Part shown: positions 6,358 through 8,887 of the stretch, piece after piece
Layout of the letters: the number at the start of each line of letters is the position of its first letter
Position numbering within the stretch: the first letter of the stretch is position 1
Source of the DNA: Pseudomonadota bacterium
Lineage (GTDB): Bacteria; Pseudomonadota; Alphaproteobacteria; Acetobacterales; Acetobacteraceae
NCBI GenBank assembly: GCA_021845555.1
Contig: JAJZVS010000151.1
Location: 1-8,887 of the forward strand
Reading direction: 5' to 3'
Length of the DNA: 8,887 nt
The notes under the pieces: model-generated
Databases searched by the model: none
Seen by the model: the letters and a program-made list of their open reading frames with translations, nothing else
What the model was told of the DNA's origin: nothing
Position numbers and translations under genes: made by a program

Positions 6358-6969
6358 ATGACCTCACGTCGTGCCGCCCTGGTCTTTCTCGCCGCCGCGC
6401 CGGCGCTCGCCGTCGGCTGGCCGCGCGCCGCCCGGGCGCAAACCGCAGCGCAGGCCCGCGCTTTCATCGATGCCACCGGCACCGCGCTGGTGGCGGTGAT
6501 CGACGGCCCCGGCTCGAACGAACAGAAGCGGGCGGCGGTCGCGCGGATCGTGGACAGCCATGTCGACGTGGACGGGATCGCGCGTTTCTGTCTCGGCCGG
6601 TTCTGGCGCGTCGCCACCCCGGCCGAGCGCGGCCAGTACCAGGAATTGTTCCGCAAGGCGCTGGTGCTCAACATCGCCACCAAGATCGGCGAGTACAAAG
6701 GCGTCACGTTCAAGGTCGGGCGCACCACCCCGCATGACGACGGCGTGGCGGTGGCGACCGTCATCACCCGGCCGGGCAATGCGCCGGCGGACGTGGAATG
6801 GCTGGTCCGGCAGGTCGGCGGCGCCCCGAAGATCGTCGATATGGTGGCCGAGGGCACCTCGCTTCGCATCACCCAGCGCAGCGACTACGCCTCGTATCTC
6901 TCTCAACACGACGACAAGGTGTCGGCGCTGCTGACGGCGCTGCGCGCGCAGGTCGCCACCAAAGGGTAG
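6358..6969 (+). CDS. mlaC: MlaC/Ttg2D family periplasmic phospholipid-binding protein
   Basis: MlaC is the soluble periplasmic carrier that ferries phospholipid between MlaA and the inner-membrane MlaFEDB transporter. The 203-residue product starts with MTSRRAALVFLAAAPALAVG, a signal with an Arg pair (Tat-like but lacking the usual Phe), and a likely cleavage after ARA (25-27). The mature part has the family pattern: VDVDGIARFCLGRFWRVATP (70-89), YQELFRKALVL (94-104), a strand-rich middle with VATVITRPG, and KIVDMVAEGTSLRITQRSDY (158-177). An ATG at 6241 gives a longer frame, but its 39 extra residues look unrelated; the 6358 start has no clear Shine-Dalgarno. TTGAAA (6284-6289) with a weak ATAT-containing box 18-19 bp later could be a separate promoter. 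Otherwise it is co-transcribed with mlaA. No mlaF, mlaE, mlaD or mlaB is in the window. Confidence 0.9.
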   Translation: MTSRRAALVFLAAAPALAVGWPRAARAQTAAQARAFIDATGTALVAVIDGPGSNEQKRAAVARIVDSHVDVDGIARFCLGRFWRVATPAERGQYQELFRKALVLNIATKIGEYKGVTFKVGRTTPHDDGVAVATVITRPGNAPADVEWLVRQVGGAPKIVDMVAEGTSLRITQRSDYASYLSQHDDKVSALLTALRAQVATKG

Positions 6970-6972
6970 AGC

Positions 6973-6987
6973 CCGCCGGATCGGCGG
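6973..6987. terminator. Possible bidirectional hairpin between convergent genes
   Basis: CCGCCG (6973-6978) and CGGCGG (6982-6987) form a 6-bp stem with a GAT loop in the 28-bp gap between the mlaC stop and the histidine kinase stop. No T-run accompanies it. Position favours a shared terminator, but the stem is short. Confidence 0.35.
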
Positions 6988-6997
6988 ACGGCGGCGC

Positions 6998-8395
6998 TTA
7001 CGCGATCCGCGCGGCGGCGCCCACCGCCAGCACGGCGCGGGTGCCGCCGCCGGGCCGGTCCTCGATCCAGGCGTGGCCGCCGTGCAGGTTGGCGACCCGG
7101 CGCACCAGCGCCAGCCCGACGCCGGCGCCGCCGCCCTGCTCCTGCCCGACCCGCCAGAACCGGTCGAACACTTTCGCCTTCAGCGCATCCGCCACGCCCG
7201 GTCCGCGGTCGTCCACCACCACCCGCCCGCCGGGCTGCACCGCGATCGACACCAGCGACCCGCTGGGGGCGAATTTCAGCGCATTCTCGATCAGGTTGCG
7301 CACCGCGATCTCGATCAGGGTAGCGTTCCCGGAGACGAACGGCGGTTCATCCGGCGCGTCGAATTCGATCGCCCGTTTGCGCCGCACCGCGTCCGGCGCC
7401 ATCTCCTCGCACACCTTGCGCGCGGTCGCGGTCAGGTTCACCGGCTCGGGCGCGCTGGCCAGCACGTCTTCGGCCTGGGCGAAGCGCAGCATCTCGTTCA
7501 CCAGCCGGCCGAGCCCGCCGAGTTCCTCCATCAACTGCTGGCGCTCCGGCCCGTCCGGCAGTTCCGCCACTTCGAGCAGCATCACCGCCAGCGGCGTGCG
7601 TAGCTCGTGCGCGACATCGGCGGTGAACTGCTTCTGCACCGAGAGCGAGCGGTCCAGCTTGCCCAGCATGGCGTTCAGTGCCGCCACCACCGCCGCGAAT
7701 TCGCGCGGCAGGCGGCCGGCGGCGAGCGGGGTGAAGCCGCGCCCGGCGGAGACGGCGGCGCCGATCTCGTCGGCCTGGGCGGCGATGCGCACCAGCGGGC
7801 GCAGCGCCGAACGGGTGGTGAGGAACATCACCAGCGTGAGCACCGGCACGATGGTCAGCGCCGGCACGATGACGTGGTCCATCATCTCGCTGCCGATCAC
7901 CTGGCGCCAGCGCCAGTCCGGATCGCCCACCATCATCGCCTGCACCCAGTAGTGGTGGTGCTTGCCCACCTGCTCGCGCTCGGTGAGTTGCCAGCTGCGC
8001 GGGCCGCCGGGCGTCGGATTGTCGAACTCCTCGAATTTCTCCTCGAGATCGGTCGCGCGCCCGCGCGCATCGGTGGGTAGCGGCGGGAGCAGGGACGGGT
8101 TGGCGGCGGCCAGCAGCCGCCGGTCGAAGGCGAGGCGGTCGCTGAACACGCGGAAGGCGTAGGCGTTAGGATAGTCGCGGAAAGCAGCGCGGCTGGCCGG
8201 ATCGATGCCGCGCGAGAGATCGGTCGCCACCTCGGCGGCCATGTCCTCCAGCGTCTCGCGTCGGAGGTAGCGATGCTCCAGCAGGTATTTGGTGAAGGTG
8301 GTCCCGGTCAGGGCCACCGCGACCAGCAGTGCGCCCAGCATCATGCGGATGGCGAGGATGCGCGACAGCGGCTGGGCGCGCGTCACGCTCAGCAC
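6998..8395 (-). CDS. Two-component sensor histidine kinase (HAMP, HisKA, HATPase)
   Basis: Inner-membrane sensor that autophosphorylates on His and passes the phosphate to the regulator encoded upstream. From GTG 8395 it has 465 residues: TM1 (about 13-36), a periplasmic domain (about 37-172), TM2 (about 173-196), a HAMP linker (about 197-250), HisKA with phospho-acceptor His263 in FTADVAHELRTPLA, and an ATPase domain with N box NLIENALKFAP (367-377), G1 DDRGPGV (395-401), F box VFDRFWR (409-415) and G2 GGGAGVGLAL (421-430). All catalytic boxes look intact. The periplasmic domain has an acidic run with an ExxE (E119-E122) and KHHHYW (145-150), possibly metal-binding, by inference. The start overlaps the regulator's stop by 7 bp, indicating translational coupling; GTG 8386 is the alternative. 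Layout resembles QseC/PmrB-type kinases, but the ligand cannot be assigned. Confidence 0.93.
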   Translation of the reverse strand: MLSVTRAQPLSRILAIRMMLGALLVAVALTGTTFTKYLLEHRYLRRETLEDMAAEVATDLSRGIDPASRAAFRDYPNAYAFRVFSDRLAFDRRLLAAANPSLLPPLPTDARGRATDLEEKFEEFDNPTPGGPRSWQLTEREQVGKHHHYWVQAMMVGDPDWRWRQVIGSEMMDHVIVPALTIVPVLTLVMFLTTRSALRPLVRIAAQADEIGAAVSAGRGFTPLAAGRLPREFAAVVAALNAMLGKLDRSLSVQKQFTADVAHELRTPLAVMLLEVAELPDGPERQQLMEELGGLGRLVNEMLRFAQAEDVLASAPEPVNLTATARKVCEEMAPDAVRRKRAIEFDAPDEPPFVSGNATLIEIAVRNLIENALKFAPSGSLVSIAVQPGGRVVVDDRGPGVADALKAKVFDRFWRVGQEQGGGAGVGLALVRRVANLHGGHAWIEDRPGGGTRAVLAVGAAARIA

Positions 8396-8887
8396 CCGCC
8401 GCGCTCCGACAGGATGTAGCCGATGCCGCGCATGGCGGTGATGGCGACGCTGGCGCCGGCGAGATCCAGCCGGCGGCGCAGGCGGGAGATGGTCGCCTCG
8501 ATCGCGTTCGGCGTCACCGCCGCATCGAAGGAATAGACCGCCTGTTCCAGCGCCTCGCGCCGCAGCACCTGGTCCGGCCGGTGCAAGAGCTCGGCCAGCA
8601 CGCATTGTTCGCGGCGCGGCAGCTCGACCGCGCGGCCGGCCACCATCAGGATAAGCGAAACGGTATCGAACGCGACATTGCCGAGCGTCAGCACGTTGGC
8701 GGCGAGCTGGGTGCGTCGGCGCAGCAGCGCGCGCACCCTGGCCAGCAGTTCGTCCGGGGCGAAGGGCTTCACCAGATAGTCGTCGGCGCCGTCGTTCAGC
8801 GTCTGCACCCGGTTCACCACGTCGCCGCGCGCGGTGGCAACCAGCACCAGGGCGCCATTGCCGGCGCGGCGCATGGCACGCAGGATG
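8389..8887 (-). CDS. OmpR/PhoB-family response regulator, 5' end beyond the window
   Basis: DNA-binding partner of the adjacent kinase. The frame is open to the window edge, so the N-terminal part of the receiver domain, with the phospho-accepting Asp, lies outside. The 165 visible residues hold the receiver end (LVATARGD with the conserved Thr; GADDYLVKPF with the conserved Lys-Pro; DELLARVRALLRR) and a full winged-helix domain: ELPRREQCVLAELLHRP, recognition-helix region TPNAIEATISRLRRRLD and the wing MRGIGYILSERG. An internal ATG at 8872-8874 is not the start, because receiver sequence continues upstream of it. Complete members are about 220 residues. Its stop overlaps the kinase start, so the two form one operon read leftward. 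The regulon is unknown. Confidence 0.92.
   Translation of the reverse strand, partial: ILRAMRRAGNGALVLVATARGDVVNRVQTLNDGADDYLVKPFAPDELLARVRALLRRRTQLAANVLTLGNVAFDTVSLILMVAGRAVELPRREQCVLAELLHRPDQVLRREALEQAVYSFDAAVTPNAIEATISRLRRRLDLAGASVAITAMRGIGYILSERGGC
8404..8407 (-). promoter_or_regulatory. Ribosome binding site for the histidine kinase inside the regulator gene
   Basis: On the minus strand GGAG lies 8 nt before GTG 8395, within the last codons of the response regulator. This supports 8395 over GTG 8386 and fits coupled translation of the pair. Confidence 0.5.

Noticed and set aside
6798..7952. Plus-strand frame (384 codons) over the end of mlaC and the histidine kinase
   Set aside because: Ser/Ala/Arg-rich antisense of the kinase, whose motifs are all intact on the other strand.

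Overview
This is a high-GC bacterial window, most likely from an alphaproteobacterium and plausibly Acetobacteraceae. That placement is inferred from gene order, the style of the signal peptides and the protein families; no database search was run. Almost all of it is conventional cell-envelope coding sequence. It also contains one decayed insertion sequence and one palindromic intergenic repeat. I see no convincing new multi-gene system.

Layout. (1) About 91-726 (+) is the C-terminal part of TolA; its N-terminal half is not readable in frame at the window edge. (2) 807-2315 (+) is tolB, with a long N-region and an RR-type signal peptide. (3) 2316-2732 is non-coding and carries a compound palindromic repeat (2391-2554) with a 24-bp tandem duplication; pal does not follow tolB. 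(4) 2733-3953 (+) is a lipoprotein lytic transglycosylase with a C-terminal SPOR domain, followed by a strong hairpin (3966-3996). (5) 3999 to about 5201 is an IS4-family remnant on the minus strand. Its transposase is broken by an internal deletion, which removes the first catalytic Asp, and by a one-base insertion. (6) 5420-6199 (+) is mlaA (VacJ lipoprotein), with a candidate promoter and a dyad upstream. (7) 6358-6969 (+) is mlaC. (8) On the minus strand and convergent with mlaC, 6998-8395 is a sensor histidine kinase and 8389-8887 is its OmpR-family response regulator, cut by the window edge.

How it fits together. Tol-Pal drives outer-membrane constriction at division. The SPOR-domain transglycosylase is expected at the septum, where it would cut peptidoglycan. 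MlaA and MlaC are the outer-membrane and periplasmic parts of the system that returns mislocalised phospholipids to the inner membrane. The two-component pair may sense an envelope or metal signal, because its periplasmic domain has an acidic ExxE stretch and a His cluster. No link between it and the mla genes is shown by the sequence.
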